From assembly GCA_020636255.1 (NCBI GenBank), contig JACJYE010000003.1:248001-312000 (forward strand): a stretch of DNA of 64,000 bases. Direction: 5' to 3'. This DNA comes from Lewinellaceae bacterium (GTDB lineage Bacteria > Bacteroidota > Bacteroidia > Chitinophagales > Saprospiraceae). Shown here piece after piece: positions 25,609 to 34,757 of the stretch; position 1 is the stretch's first letter; each line of letters starts with the position of its first letter. The translations under genes were made by a program, and so were the position numbers. Under the pieces are notes generated by a model. The model did not search any database, was not told the origin of the DNA, and was given only the letters and a program-made list of their open reading frames with translations.

Positions 25609-28600
25609 TTATGCAGGCTTTCCATTAACCGGCGCTTGTGAGATGGCCGCAACGCGCACCTTTACCTCCGTGCCCAGCACCTCCCCATCCTCGCCCTGCA
25701 GCAGCTTCACCCGCACCGCTTCGCCGGCCATGCCACCCAGCAATTCCAGGCGCTGCTGAGTGATGGACATGCCTACCGACTTATGGCGCGCCGTGAGCTT
25801 TTCGCTGCCATCCTGCCGATAGCCCTGGCCGTTGTCGCGGATGGTGACAAAGAGGCTGCCGTTGTCGCGTGCGAAGCGGATGGCTACTTTGCCGCCGCCT
25901 TTCTTCTTCGACAGGCCGTGGATGACCGCGTTCTCCACATAGGGCTGGATGAGCAGCGGTGGGAAATGTACTTCTTCATCCGCCAGGCCTTCCTCCACTT
26001 CGATCTCGTAGTCGATGCTATGGTTGAAGCGCTCGCGCTCCAGGGCCAGGTAGTTGTCCAGCAGCTGAACTTCCTCTTCCAGGCTCACTTTACCCTGCAC
26101 CGAGGCGTTAAGGTTGTGGCGCACCAGGCGGGCGAAGCGGGCCAGGAATTCCACGGCCTTTTGTTTATCGTTGTTCAGGATAAAGTTTTGTATCGAATTC
26201 AGGCAGTTGAAAATAAAGTGCGGGTTCATCTGCGCCTGCAAAGCCGAGCGCTCCAGCTCGGCGACCTGCTGCCGGATCTCTGCTTCCATTTTTAGTTGAG
26301 CGGTACGCCGCCGCACATAGAAAAAGCTGCTGCTCAGCACCAGCAAAGCCGCCAGGCCACGCGCCCACCAGGTTTCCCACCAGGGCGGCAGGATGGTGAA
26401 TGCGCAGGTAGTGCTTGGGCTCCAGTAGCCGAATTCGTTCTGGCCTTGCACTTCGAAACGGTATTCACCCGATGGAAGCTGGGGGTAATTGACCGTCAGG
26501 TTCTTCGTATACTGCCAGGGCGCCTCACGGCTCAGGCGGTAGCGGTAGGGGATGCGGCCGTTCTGCCGGTAGTTGATGGCCAGGAAGCGGAATTCGAGGC
26601 TGTTGTCGTAGTGCTTCAGCCTCAGGCCGGCGGCCAGCGGCACTTCAGCACCATTGGCCCGCAGGTGCTGGATGACGGGCGCGGCAGACAGCGTATCCTC
26701 TTCCGGCTCGTGGAACTTCACCAGCCCGCCGGCCGTGCAGAGCCAAACCTGTCCGGCATAGGATTTGACCTTATTGACCTCGTTGGAGGGCAGGCCGTTG
26801 GCCACCGTAAAGCGGCGAACGGCCGGATGGCCGGAGGCGTCAAAAATGACTTTGTTCAGGCCGTTCAGGGTGCCTACCCAGAGGATGCCGTTCTCATCCA
26901 CGTGCACATCCTCGGTCATGTTGGCGGTGAGGCCTTCATTGGTGGTTATTTGTAGAATATCTTTCCCTTTCCAGCGCACCACGCCCCAGCCTTTAGTGCC
27001 GAAGACAAGGCTGCCATCGGGCATCTCGTCGATGTCTTCTACCCTGTGGTGGAAGGCGGGGTGGGTAATACCCGGAGAAATGAGGCTGCTGTCTTTGAAC
27101 TCGAACAGGCCGCGGGCGTTGCCTACCCACACCCGGCTATCACGGGTGGTGTGGATGGCGAAGGTGCGTTCTCTGAGATTAGTATTCTGTGCAAGAAATT
27201 TTACTGAATCATTCCTTATGTCGATAACGGCAAAACCAGTGCTGTAGCATCCCAACAATTCACCGGAGGCATTAATGTGGAGTTTCTCCAGTTTGGAAGT
27301 TCCGAATTTATTCCTCTTGCCCGTCCATCTATTTCTCCCTTCACTTACAAAATTCCAACGGTTACCATTCCAGTAAGCCGCATTGCTCCATAACAGATCC
27401 GTTTCCGGCTGATAAAGAAGATCGTAGTTATGATACCCATAGAAAGTGGCTAACCTGCTGGTTATTTTGTTGTTTTTGATGTCCACCTGGAAGATGTCTC
27501 CATTGGGGCATCCGGCATACAGCTCATTCCTATTCTTAAATGCTATGACACTAACAAAATCATCTGAAAACCCGAAACGGGAGTCATAAATCAACAGTTC
27601 CAGATTTGAGCTATAAAAGATCCCTTTTTCTTGTGTTACAACCCATAATCCGCCTTTTGGATCCTGAAAAGCATTGCTAACAGACAGGCCACTAAAATAG
27701 TGCTCAAATACCCCCTTTCGTATTGCTTCAACATCCCGGTAAATCCTTAAACCATTTCCGTCAGACATACAAAACAGGATAGTTCCATCTTCCCTTTCAA
27801 TGAACTCGTTAATTTGAGATTCAAGCCCAAAATAAAATGGTATTCGCCACAGCACCTCGCCATCCCTGAGGCAGCACAATTGATGGTAGTAATAGATCAA
27901 TAAATGGCCTGAAGACAGTTTTTTGGTTTGAATGTTCCTTACCGTAGCCATCTTTCCCGAAGCAGGTAAATCTATATATGACCTCTCCTGTTTTGAGATG
28001 AACTCAAACCGAGCGATCTTATTCTTCATTTCCCACTGATCGTTTCGTAATCTTTCTTCTGTACTATTCCTATGTACAACAGGAGCGAAAAAGCTCCGGG
28101 CAATGCCCTCCACCTCCACAATCAGCCGTGACACCGCTGACGCGCTGGTAATCAGGCTATCGTTGCCCAGGCTGTCAATGATCATCACCCCTACTTCGTG
28201 CAAAACAAAATAAGCCGTTTCATCTTCCGGGTTTAAATACTCAAGATTGGTGCCAACAGAACGTTTTCGATATCGTTGCACCAAATGATTAAACCGGTAT
28301 GGCACGATCGTATCCCCTTCCAGAATAAAGGCCTCCCCCGTCATCGTGCCGAACCAGATGCGCCCCCTGGCATCCTCATAAATGCCAAACACAACATTGC
28401 TCGCCAGGCCGTCCTGGGCATCGTAGGTGCGGAAGGCGTAGCCGTCGAAGCGGGCGGCGCCGTTGTCGGTGCCGAACCACATATAGCCGCGGCTGTCCTG
28501 GAAGGCGCAGTATACCTCGGGGCTTGGCAGGCCTTGCTCGGTGGAGTAGTTGCGGAAGTAGGGCTGGGGGTTGCGCTGGGCGGGCAAGGCAATGGCCAGG

Positions 28601-28641
28601 CAGGTTAAAAGCAGGGTTAGCGGTAGGGTTCTTGTGTTCAT
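25609..28641 (-). CDS. Two-component sensor kinase with periplasmic beta-propeller (LytS type)
   Basis: A 1,010-residue membrane kinase. A signal peptide (1-21) leads to a periplasmic Reg_prop propeller (about 30-660) with repeated 'DSRGYMWFGTDNGAARFDG'-like blades, a Y_Y_Y domain (about 680-745), a transmembrane helix (about 757-778), a coiled linker, the LytS-type His_kinase domain ('NPHFIFNCLNSIQNF', H near 807) and an ATPase domain ('LLIQPYVENAVIHGLSKKKG', 'DNGQGY'). No response regulator is adjacent. The LytTR protein at 14570-15313 is a plausible partner, because the remnant upstream of it is a paralogue of this gene. The signal sensed is unknown. Confidence 0.92.
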   Translation of the reverse strand: MNTRTLPLTLLLTCLAIALPAQRNPQPYFRNYSTEQGLPSPEVYCAFQDSRGYMWFGTDNGAARFDGYAFRTYDAQDGLASNVVFGIYEDARGRIWFGTMTGEAFILEGDTIVPYRFNHLVQRYRKRSVGTNLEYLNPEDETAYFVLHEVGVMIIDSLGNDSLITSASAVSRLIVEVEGIARSFFAPVVHRNSTEERLRNDQWEMKNKIARFEFISKQERSYIDLPASGKMATVRNIQTKKLSSGHLLIYYYHQLCCLRDGEVLWRIPFYFGLESQINEFIEREDGTILFCMSDGNGLRIYRDVEAIRKGVFEHYFSGLSVSNAFQDPKGGLWVVTQEKGIFYSSNLELLIYDSRFGFSDDFVSVIAFKNRNELYAGCPNGDIFQVDIKNNKITSRLATFYGYHNYDLLYQPETDLLWSNAAYWNGNRWNFVSEGRNRWTGKRNKFGTSKLEKLHINASGELLGCYSTGFAVIDIRNDSVKFLAQNTNLRERTFAIHTTRDSRVWVGNARGLFEFKDSSLISPGITHPAFHHRVEDIDEMPDGSLVFGTKGWGVVRWKGKDILQITTNEGLTANMTEDVHVDENGILWVGTLNGLNKVIFDASGHPAVRRFTVANGLPSNEVNKVKSYAGQVWLCTAGGLVKFHEPEEDTLSAAPVIQHLRANGAEVPLAAGLRLKHYDNSLEFRFLAINYRQNGRIPYRYRLSREAPWQYTKNLTVNYPQLPSGEYRFEVQGQNEFGYWSPSTTCAFTILPPWWETWWARGLAALLVLSSSFFYVRRRTAQLKMEAEIRQQVAELERSALQAQMNPHFIFNCLNSIQNFILNNDKQKAVEFLARFARLVRHNLNASVQGKVSLEEEVQLLDNYLALERERFNHSIDYEIEVEEGLADEEVHFPPLLIQPYVENAVIHGLSKKKGGGKVAIRFARDNGSLFVTIRDNGQGYRQDGSEKLTARHKSVGMSITQQRLELLGGMAGEAVRVKLLQGEDGEVLGTEVKVRVAAISQAPVNGKPA

Positions 28642-29082
28642 TGCGGTTGAGGGTTTAGGCCGCCCAAAAGGAGATGGCTCGTATTGCCAACTAGTGGCAG
28701 GAACTATTCAAGGTTCCAGGTTTGAAGTTACAGCTTGCCCTGAAAACCAGGTTATTAGTGGATAACGGCACACTGAGGCACTGCATGCAATTTACGAAAG
28801 GAGGTGGCAAAAGTTGCGCTTTTCTATGCACCGCCTCCGGATTTTTGCCAGCCCCGCCCGGATTTACATTGGCGGGGCCATTGTTTGTGGATTTTCCTAA
28901 TTCAGGGCCCCCTATTCTGCGGGAATTTTTAATAACATTTTTTTTGCCGGGCCGCTACTTCCTGGCCCGGAGTTCCCCATCTCCAAAGAAAGCCAGGACA
29001 TTCTCCCCCAATTCCCCGGAAATCCTTATATTGGTAAGTTATTCGATCCCAAAATCAGCGATGCGCTTTCAATGACTAAAAC
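28642..29082. other. Divergent intergenic region, paralogous to the one upstream of the kinase remnant
   Basis: No gene is seen. The first ~90 bases match 15531-15620 at about 80-85% by eye (shared GTTTAGGCCGCCC and GTTGCCAACTA-like blocks). A weaker shared block, CCGGATTTACATT, occurs further out in both. The promoters of the kinase and helicase genes must lie here, but none could be placed. Confidence 0.55.
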
Positions 29083-31539
29083 ATGCACCCCAAAACCAAC
29101 CCGCAGCTCGAACTCGCTTACGAGTACGTCTGCCACACCAACAAAAGCATCTTCCTGACCGGCAAGGCCGGCACCGGCAAAACCACCTTTTTGCACCGCA
29201 TACGGGCCGAAGCCCCCAAACGGATGGCAGTAGTCGCGCCCACGGGTGTAGCGGCCATCAATGCCGGCGGCATGACCATCCACTCTTTCTTCCAGCTGCC
29301 ATTCGGGCCCTACCTGCCGGGCAATGCCCGCGAAACAGCACGACACCTGAAATTAAGCGGCGAAAAGATCAAACTGATCAAAAGCCTCAACTTGCTCATC
29401 ATCGACGAAGTCAGTATGGTGCGCGCCGACCTGCTGGACGGTATCGACGATGTGCTGCGCCGGTACAAACACCCTTTGCAGCCATTCGGCGGCATACAAT
29501 TGCTCATGATCGGCGACCTGCACCAACTACCGCCGGTAGTGAAAGACGACGACTGGGAGCTACTGCGCCCCCACTACCCCACCCCCTATTTCTTCAGCAG
29601 CCAGGCCCTGCAAAAGGCCCGGCTGGCCACCATCGAACTGAAACACATCTACCGGCAATCCGATGACACCTTCATTAGCCTTTTGAACAAAGTCAGGAAT
29701 AACGAGATCGACCAGGAAGTGTTGTCCACCCTGAACAGCCGCTACCTGCCCGATAAAGACATCCGGGATGAAGATGGCTACATCACCCTGACGACCCACA
29801 ATGCCACGGCGCATCAGATCAACGCTCAAAAGCTGGAGGCCACCACCGGTGAAGCCCATCAGTTCAGCGCGGAGGTGACGGGCGATTTCCCGGCTCACGC
29901 CTACCCGGCCGACGAACTGCTTGAGCTGAAAACAGGCGCGCAGGTGATGTTCATCAAAAATGACCTTGGCCCGGATAAACGGTATTACAACGGCAAGATC
30001 GGCAAAGTCACCCGTATAGAAGACGACGAGGTGTATGTCCAATGCCCGAACGAAACCGATGAAATTGCCGTCACGCCGGCCGAATGGGCCAACGTAAAAT
30101 ACAGCCTGAACGAGCAGGCCCGGGAACTACAGGAGGAAATCGTCGGAACCTTTACCCAATACCCGCTGCGGCTGGCCTGGGCCATCACCATCCACAAAAG
30201 CCAGGGGCTGACCTTCGAGCGCGTCCTGCTCGACGCGCAGGCGGCCTTCGCGCACGGACAGGTGTATGTAGCGCTGAGCCGATGCAAGAGCTTCGAAGGG
30301 CTCGTCCTGCGTTCCCGGATCACGCCTTCCGGCATCCGGACGGACACCACCGTCAAAAACTTTACCGCGGAAGCGGAGAAAAATGCGCCCGATGAGGCCC
30401 AGCTGGAAAAGGACAAGGCGCATTTTCAACGATCGGCCCTGCTCGAGCTGTTCGGCTTTAGCCTGCTGACACAATACCTCGAGCGTTTCAAGAGAATACT
30501 GCTGGAGCACGAAAACAGCCTGCTGCCCGGCACAGGTGAGCAATTTAAAACGCTCACCGGCCTGGTGGAGGAACAGCTTTTGCCCGTGGCTGAAAAATTC
30601 CGGCGCCAATTGCAGGCTTTTTTCACCCAGGGCGGCCTTCCGGAAACGAATGAAACCCTCCAGGAGCGCACGCGGAAGGCTGGCGCCTGGTTTGCGGAAA
30701 AAATGGAGTCCGTGCTGATGCCGGCCGCCGGGAACATCGCCATTGTCTCCGATAACCGTCAGGTACGGAAAGCCGCCGGCGAAGCGCTGGAGGCCCTGCA
30801 GCGGGAAATCTTCGCCAAACAGGCCTGCTTTACCGCCACCCGCAACGGTTTTTCCACCCAGGCCTACCTGAATGCCCTGATGAATGCCGAGCTGGACTTC
30901 CTGCAGCTGAAACGCAAAATTGACCACACAGCCCGGCCGGTGTTTACGGTAAAAGACAGCCCCCACCCCAAGCTTTACGCCTTGCTGGATGCCTGGCGAA
31001 ACGACACTGCCGATATCAATGGCGTGGCGCCCTACAAGGTGATGCCCGCCCAATCACTGCACGAGCTGGCGCAGGCACTGCCCAGAGATCCGGCCAGCCT
31101 GAAAAAAGTGCATGGCATCGGGAAAAGGCGCATTGCGTTGCATGGCGAAACAATACTGGACATCATCAACCGCTACTGCCAGGAACACCAGATCCCCGAA
31201 ACAGCGCAGGAGGAAGCGGAGGCGCCTGCCAAAAAGACGAAAGCAGATACCAAGGCGCTGAGCCTGCAGCTCTACCAATCGGGCAAAAGCATAGAGGAGA
31301 TTGCAGCGGAGCGCGGGCTGGTGCGCTCGACCATCGAAGGGCACCTGGGCCATTTCATCGGCATGGGCCAGCTGAGTGTTTTCGAACTGGTCGAGGAGGA
31401 GGATGTCCGCAAGATCGCGGAATATTTAGCGGCGCATCCCGACGGGCCGCTGTCGGATGCCAGGGCTTTTTTTGAGGAGGCCTACACGTATGGGCAGATC
31501 AGGATGGTGGTGGAATATTTGAGGAGTTTGAATCGCTGA
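29083..31539 (+). CDS. Pif1/RecD-like helicase with HRDC and helicase-type HTH domain
   Basis: An 818-residue superfamily 1 helicase. Walker A 'GKAGTGKTT' (27-35), Walker B-like 'LLIIDEVSM' (about 104-112), 'MTIHSFFQLPFGPY' and the C-terminal 'LAWAITIHKSQGLTFERV' with 'VYVALSRC' are Pif1/RecD2 hallmarks. An extended middle is followed by an HRDC nucleic-acid-binding domain (about 640-705, 'VHGIGKRRIALHGE') and an HTH_40-like domain (about 720-818, 'SIEEIAAERGLVRSTIEGHL'). It probably unwinds DNA in replication or repair. This combination recurs in Bacteroidota. It stands alone, convergent with hepT. Confidence 0.9.
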   Translation: MHPKTNPQLELAYEYVCHTNKSIFLTGKAGTGKTTFLHRIRAEAPKRMAVVAPTGVAAINAGGMTIHSFFQLPFGPYLPGNARETARHLKLSGEKIKLIKSLNLLIIDEVSMVRADLLDGIDDVLRRYKHPLQPFGGIQLLMIGDLHQLPPVVKDDDWELLRPHYPTPYFFSSQALQKARLATIELKHIYRQSDDTFISLLNKVRNNEIDQEVLSTLNSRYLPDKDIRDEDGYITLTTHNATAHQINAQKLEATTGEAHQFSAEVTGDFPAHAYPADELLELKTGAQVMFIKNDLGPDKRYYNGKIGKVTRIEDDEVYVQCPNETDEIAVTPAEWANVKYSLNEQARELQEEIVGTFTQYPLRLAWAITIHKSQGLTFERVLLDAQAAFAHGQVYVALSRCKSFEGLVLRSRITPSGIRTDTTVKNFTAEAEKNAPDEAQLEKDKAHFQRSALLELFGFSLLTQYLERFKRILLEHENSLLPGTGEQFKTLTGLVEEQLLPVAEKFRRQLQAFFTQGGLPETNETLQERTRKAGAWFAEKMESVLMPAAGNIAIVSDNRQVRKAAGEALEALQREIFAKQACFTATRNGFSTQAYLNALMNAELDFLQLKRKIDHTARPVFTVKDSPHPKLYALLDAWRNDTADINGVAPYKVMPAQSLHELAQALPRDPASLKKVHGIGKRRIALHGETILDIINRYCQEHQIPETAQEEAEAPAKKTKADTKALSLQLYQSGKSIEEIAAERGLVRSTIEGHLGHFIGMGQLSVFELVEEEDVRKIAEYLAAHPDGPLSDARAFFEEAYTYGQIRMVVEYLRSLNR

Positions 31540-31559
31540 GTAAATTTTTTCTGGCCGTC

Positions 31560-31913
31560 TTATCCAGCTGCTTTAAGTAAATTGGTTAAGTCCTCTTTCA
31601 GGATCAGAAGGCTGGAATGAATGATTTGCCAAACTTCTTCAGCATCAACCCCGAAATAGTTGTGCGCAATAATATTCCTTAACCCTTTGATCTTATTCCA
31701 AGGGATGTCATGGAAACGGCCGGTCAATTCTTCACTGAGCTTGCTTACGGTTTCCCCAATGACTACAAGATTCATTAAGACAGCATCAAATGTCCGCTCA
31801 TTATTATAGAATTCATCCGCATTCTCAAGGCCGCTGACGAACCTTTCAACCTTGAGAATCGCATCCACAATGGCCATTATGTTTGCTCGATCCTTTTCAG
31901 ATAAAGATGGCAT
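31560..31913 (-). CDS. hepT: HepT-family HEPN ribonuclease toxin
   Basis: A 117-residue HEPN protein carrying the active-site motif RX4HXY as R79-NIIA-H84-N-Y86 ('LRNIIAHNYF'). In characterised HepT/MntA pairs the HEPN protein is an RNase toxin that is silenced when MntA adenylylates the Tyr of this motif. All key residues are intact, so the toxin should be functional. It overlaps the antitoxin gene by 17 nt and lies downstream of it, as is usual for this type VII system. Confidence 0.88.
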   Translation of the reverse strand: MPSLSEKDRANIMAIVDAILKVERFVSGLENADEFYNNERTFDAVLMNLVVIGETVSKLSEELTGRFHDIPWNKIKGLRNIIAHNYFGVDAEEVWQIIHSSLLILKEDLTNLLKAAG

Positions 31914-32196
31914 CCTTCAATATGCGTTCTCTGTAATAAGGCTTCAGATATTTTTCCCGGCAAACATCAACTTCAGCATGAAATTGATCCTGGAAAATTT
32001 TTTTTATTTCCTGTTTGATCTCATATAAATTTTCCGTTCCTGGTTCAAACTCCACAACCAGGTCGATGTCGCTATCGGCCTTATCTTCGCCCCTAGCAAA
32101 AGAACCAAATAAGCCAATCTTTGTGATATGGTATCTATTAAATAGTACCCGTTTTTCCCTACGGATAAAATCCAGTATATCGTTTTTCTTTGACAT
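31897..32196 (-). CDS. mntA: MntA-family nucleotidyltransferase antitoxin
   Basis: A 99-residue minimal nucleotidyltransferase. The motif GSX10DXD is complete (G31-S32 to D43-I-D45, 'GLFGSFARGEDKADSDIDL'). MntA proteins transfer AMP to the HepT active-site Tyr and neutralise it. The start is placed at the Met of 'MSKKNDIL' (32196), which gives the family length. An upstream in-frame extension looks non-coding. It forms a two-gene unit with hepT. Confidence 0.88.
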   Translation of the reverse strand: MSKKNDILDFIRREKRVLFNRYHITKIGLFGSFARGEDKADSDIDLVVEFEPGTENLYEIKQEIKKIFQDQFHAEVDVCREKYLKPYYRERILKDAIFI

Positions 32197-32294
32197 CCAG
32201 GAAATGGAATTTTTTAGAGTACAACTGCAAATTAACCATAAATGCGGCCATTTACAACCATAATTGTTTGCCAGAGTTGAACGAACGGCCTTCC

Positions 32295-32882
32295 TCACTT
32301 TCGGCCCAGCCCCTGCATCAGCAGCCCGCACACCTGCTTCTCCAGCGCTTCCGCGCCGATCTTTTTCCCGGGCTTGTACCAGTCGTACAGCCAGCGCACG
32401 GCGGAGAAGAGGGTGTACAGGGCGATGGCCGGCTCCACGGCCTGGAATTCACCGCTGCGGATGCCCGCCTCGATGATGGCCTGGAAGCGGCCCTCGTAGT
32501 TCTTGCGCAGGGCTTTGAACTCGCTAAGGTAAGGCTCGGAAAGGTGGCGCCATTCGTCGTTGAAGGCGGTGACGGAGGTGATGTCTTCGGTGGCCGTGTG
32601 GATGTGCAGCCGCAGCAGGGCTTTTACCTTTTCGGTGGCGCTGGCCTGTGTTCGCTCCACTTCTTCCATGGTGGCGAGGAAGCGCTGGGCGTTCTCGAAG
32701 CAGATATCTTTCAGGATCTCTTCCTTGGAACTGATGTGGTTGTAGAGGCTGGACGCCTTCAGATGCACCGCATCGGCCAGGTCGCGCATAGAGGTAGCGG
32801 AATAACCTTTGTCGCGGAACAGCCGCGCTGCGGCTTCCCGGATGAGTTGTTTTTTGGTTTTGTTCTTTTCTGTTGTGGCCAT
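32295..32882 (-). CDS. TetR-family repressor, probable PaaR
   Basis: A 195-residue regulator with an N-terminal HTH ('LIREAAARLFRDKGYSATSM', 'LADAVHLKASSLYNHISSKE', about 13-60) and an all-helical ligand domain. It lies 9 nt after paaE in the same direction. Two near-identical operators, upstream of paaA and of paaE, fit a TetR repressor released by phenylacetyl-CoA, as known for PaaR proteins in other bacteria. The ligand assignment is inferred from context. A fatty-acyl-CoA-responsive FadR-like role is the main alternative. Confidence 0.85.
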   Translation of the reverse strand: MATTEKNKTKKQLIREAAARLFRDKGYSATSMRDLADAVHLKASSLYNHISSKEEILKDICFENAQRFLATMEEVERTQASATEKVKALLRLHIHTATEDITSVTAFNDEWRHLSEPYLSEFKALRKNYEGRFQAIIEAGIRSGEFQAVEPAIALYTLFSAVRWLYDWYKPGKKIGAEALEKQVCGLLMQGLGRK

Positions 32883-32891
32883 GGCTTTAAA

Positions 32892-33965
32892 TTACACATC
32901 GAAGTCCAGGCTTACCTTATCCGTTTTCGGGTGCGACTGGCAGGCCAGGATGTATCCTTCAGCCACCTCGTCGGGCTCCAGAGCGTAGTTGACGTCCATG
33001 GACACTTCTCCTTCGAGCAGTTTGGCCCGGCAGGTGCAGCACACGCCGCCCTTACAGGCGAAAGGCAGGCTGGCGCCGGCCCTGAGCGCGGCTTCGAGTA
33101 TAGTATCTCCGTTGGATGACAAGGGAAATTCAAAGGTATTATCGTCGAGTTTAATGGCGATTCGGGATTCTACTTCAGGCCCTTTAACCGGAGGTTTTTC
33201 TTCCTGCTGTTTCGCCAGTATCCGGCTGGTGGTAAAAAGCTCGAAGTGGATGCGCCGGGCATCGACGCCTTTTTCGAGCAAAACCTGGCGAATGCTTTCG
33301 GCCATTTCCTGCGGGCCGCAGAGGAAGAACTCATCAACCTCCAGGGGATCTATCAGCTTATCGCAAATTACCCGGCACTTTTCGGCATCGATGCGGCCCG
33401 TAAAGAGCGGGCTGCCCAGTTTTTCCCCGCTGAGGATGTGGTGTACGCCCAGCCGGCCCATATAGGTATTCTTCAGCCCTTCGATCTCTTCGCGGAAGAT
33501 GATGGAATCAACGCGGCGGTTGCCATAAAAAAGCGTGAAGGTGCTGCGGGCTTCTTCGCCCAGCACGGCTTTCATGATGGAAAGGATGGGGGTGATACCA
33601 CTACCCGCGGCAAAGGCCACGTATTGTTTTTCATTAGCGGGCGACAAGTCCGTATAGAACCGGCCCATAGGGGTCATCACATCAAGGGTATCGCCTACCT
33701 GTAACTGTTCGTTGGCAAAAGTGGAAAAACTGCCGCCCGATACTTTTTTTACAGCCACCCTGAGGCTGCCCTCTCCGGGCCCCGCGCAAATAGAATAGGA
33801 GCGCCGTACTTCGTTTCCGCCCACCTCTGCTTTGATGGTCAGGTGCTGGCCCTGAATGAAACGATATTCTTCTTCTAACCCTTCGGGCACTTCAAAGGCC
33901 AGCGTGATGCACTCGGCCGTCTCCCGGCGGATCTCCTTGACGGCCAGTTTATGGAATTTCGGCAT
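32892..33965 (-). CDS. paaE: 1,2-phenylacetyl-CoA epoxidase reductase PaaE
   Basis: A 357-residue reductase that passes electrons from NADPH to the PaaA di-iron centre. It has an FAD domain (1-105, 'RRSYSICAGPGEGSLRVAVKK' core), an NAD(P) domain (about 110-235, 'FAAGSGITPILSIMKAVL', 'FLCGPQEMAE') and a C-terminal plant-type [2Fe-2S] domain with Cys spacing CX4CX2C then Cys ('CKGGVCCTC', 'ILACQSHP', about 303-345). It is separated from paaABC by ~26 kb and grouped with tetR. The upstream region carries a paa-type operator and a palindromic repeat. Confidence 0.94.
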   Translation of the reverse strand: MPKFHKLAVKEIRRETAECITLAFEVPEGLEEEYRFIQGQHLTIKAEVGGNEVRRSYSICAGPGEGSLRVAVKKVSGGSFSTFANEQLQVGDTLDVMTPMGRFYTDLSPANEKQYVAFAAGSGITPILSIMKAVLGEEARSTFTLFYGNRRVDSIIFREEIEGLKNTYMGRLGVHHILSGEKLGSPLFTGRIDAEKCRVICDKLIDPLEVDEFFLCGPQEMAESIRQVLLEKGVDARRIHFELFTTSRILAKQQEEKPPVKGPEVESRIAIKLDDNTFEFPLSSNGDTILEAALRAGASLPFACKGGVCCTCRAKLLEGEVSMDVNYALEPDEVAEGYILACQSHPKTDKVSLDFDV

Positions 33966-34100
33966 GGTTACTTAGTAGTGTTCAAAAATAAGTTCTCCAT
34001 TCGAGATTTTACGATGTGGCTTGTCTTCCAGCTTTTCTCCAACTTCCAGCCTGCGCCACCTCGTAAAATCGCCGAACTTATTTTTTGATGGTTACTTAGT
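33965..34100. repeat. Palindromic element flanked by 13-bp direct repeats, upstream of paaE
   Basis: The core 33984-34085 has outer arms AAAAATAAGTTC / GAACTTATTTTT (perfect, 12 bp) and inner arms GATTTTACGATGTGG / CCACCTCGTAAAATC (14 of 15). ATGGTTACTTAGT occurs on both sides (33964-33976 and 34088-34100). No reading frame is credible. It lies between the paaE start and its operator, so it is transcribed into the paaE leader. It looks like a small mobile or REP-like repeat. Confidence 0.7.
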
Positions 34101-34121
34101 GATATGACTGCTTCGCAAAAG

Positions 34122-34138
34122 CGAATGAACGTTCGTTT
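34122..34138. promoter_or_regulatory. Candidate PaaR/TetR operator upstream of paaE-tetR
   Basis: CGAATGAACGTTCGTTT, with the inner palindrome GAACGTTC, matches the site upstream of paaA at 15 of 17 positions. It lies ~157 nt before the paaE start, with a palindromic repeat between, and implies autoregulation of tetR and co-regulation of the two paa loci. Confidence 0.7.
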
Positions 34139-34295
34139 GCAAAAATAAAAAAAGTAATCGGAGGAACAGCGCCGGGAAGCGAAAAGTTGGCATCCCAAGG
34201 GTGGGTTACAAAATACAAAAGTGTATCCCAAGGTCGTTGAGATACACTTTCCGGTTGTAATAGTGTTCAAAAAGCAGGCCGGAGGAAGCAGGCGC

Positions 34296-34550
34296 TTAGC
34301 CCATGTGGGCGATATGGCGCATGAGCTTGCCCTTGAGGTTCGAAGCTTTGTTCTTATGCCAGATACCCCGCTTGGCCAGGCGGTCGACCATGCTCAGAAC
34401 TTTGGGCAGAAACTCCTCAGCCTTGGTTTTGTCTTCTATGCTACGCAGGTGCTTGATAGACGTCCGGGCCGTCTTCTTGTAAAAGCGGTTGCGAAGGCGG
34501 CGGATGACGTCCTGGCGAATGCGCTTCTTTGCAGATTTATGGTGTGCCAT
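34296..34550 (-). CDS. rpsT: 30S ribosomal protein S20
   Basis: An 84-residue, strongly basic protein starting 'MAHHKSAKKRIRQDVIRR' with the S20 helical pattern ('NRFYKKTARTSIKHL') and C-terminal 'RGIWHKNKASNLKGKLMRHI'. It binds 16S rRNA in the small subunit. The length fits the family. It is monocistronic, with an AT-rich upstream region where its promoter must lie. Confidence 0.97.
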   Translation of the reverse strand: MAHHKSAKKRIRQDVIRRLRNRFYKKTARTSIKHLRSIEDKTKAEEFLPKVLSMVDRLAKRGIWHKNKASNLKGKLMRHIAHMG

Positions 34551-34757
34551 TTATTACGATATTTTATCTTTTTGACTGATTTTCCAAACGAGGTGCAAAG
34601 TTAAAGCTTCTTTTTGTAAATGACAAAACCGTAGGCAGATTTTATTGCAGCCGCTTCACTGCCGGGGCCGGCGCAAAAAAGCAGCCTTTACACAGGCAGC
34701 GTTCGGGGCAGATGTAGTATCTTTCCCGGCAAAAGGAAAAAACACGACGCTCAAACT

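Noticed and set aside
33968..34270. 100-codon minus-strand frame upstream of paaE
   Set aside because: It runs through a palindromic repeat and the operator, and its composition (many Cys, Phe, Ser) is not protein-like.
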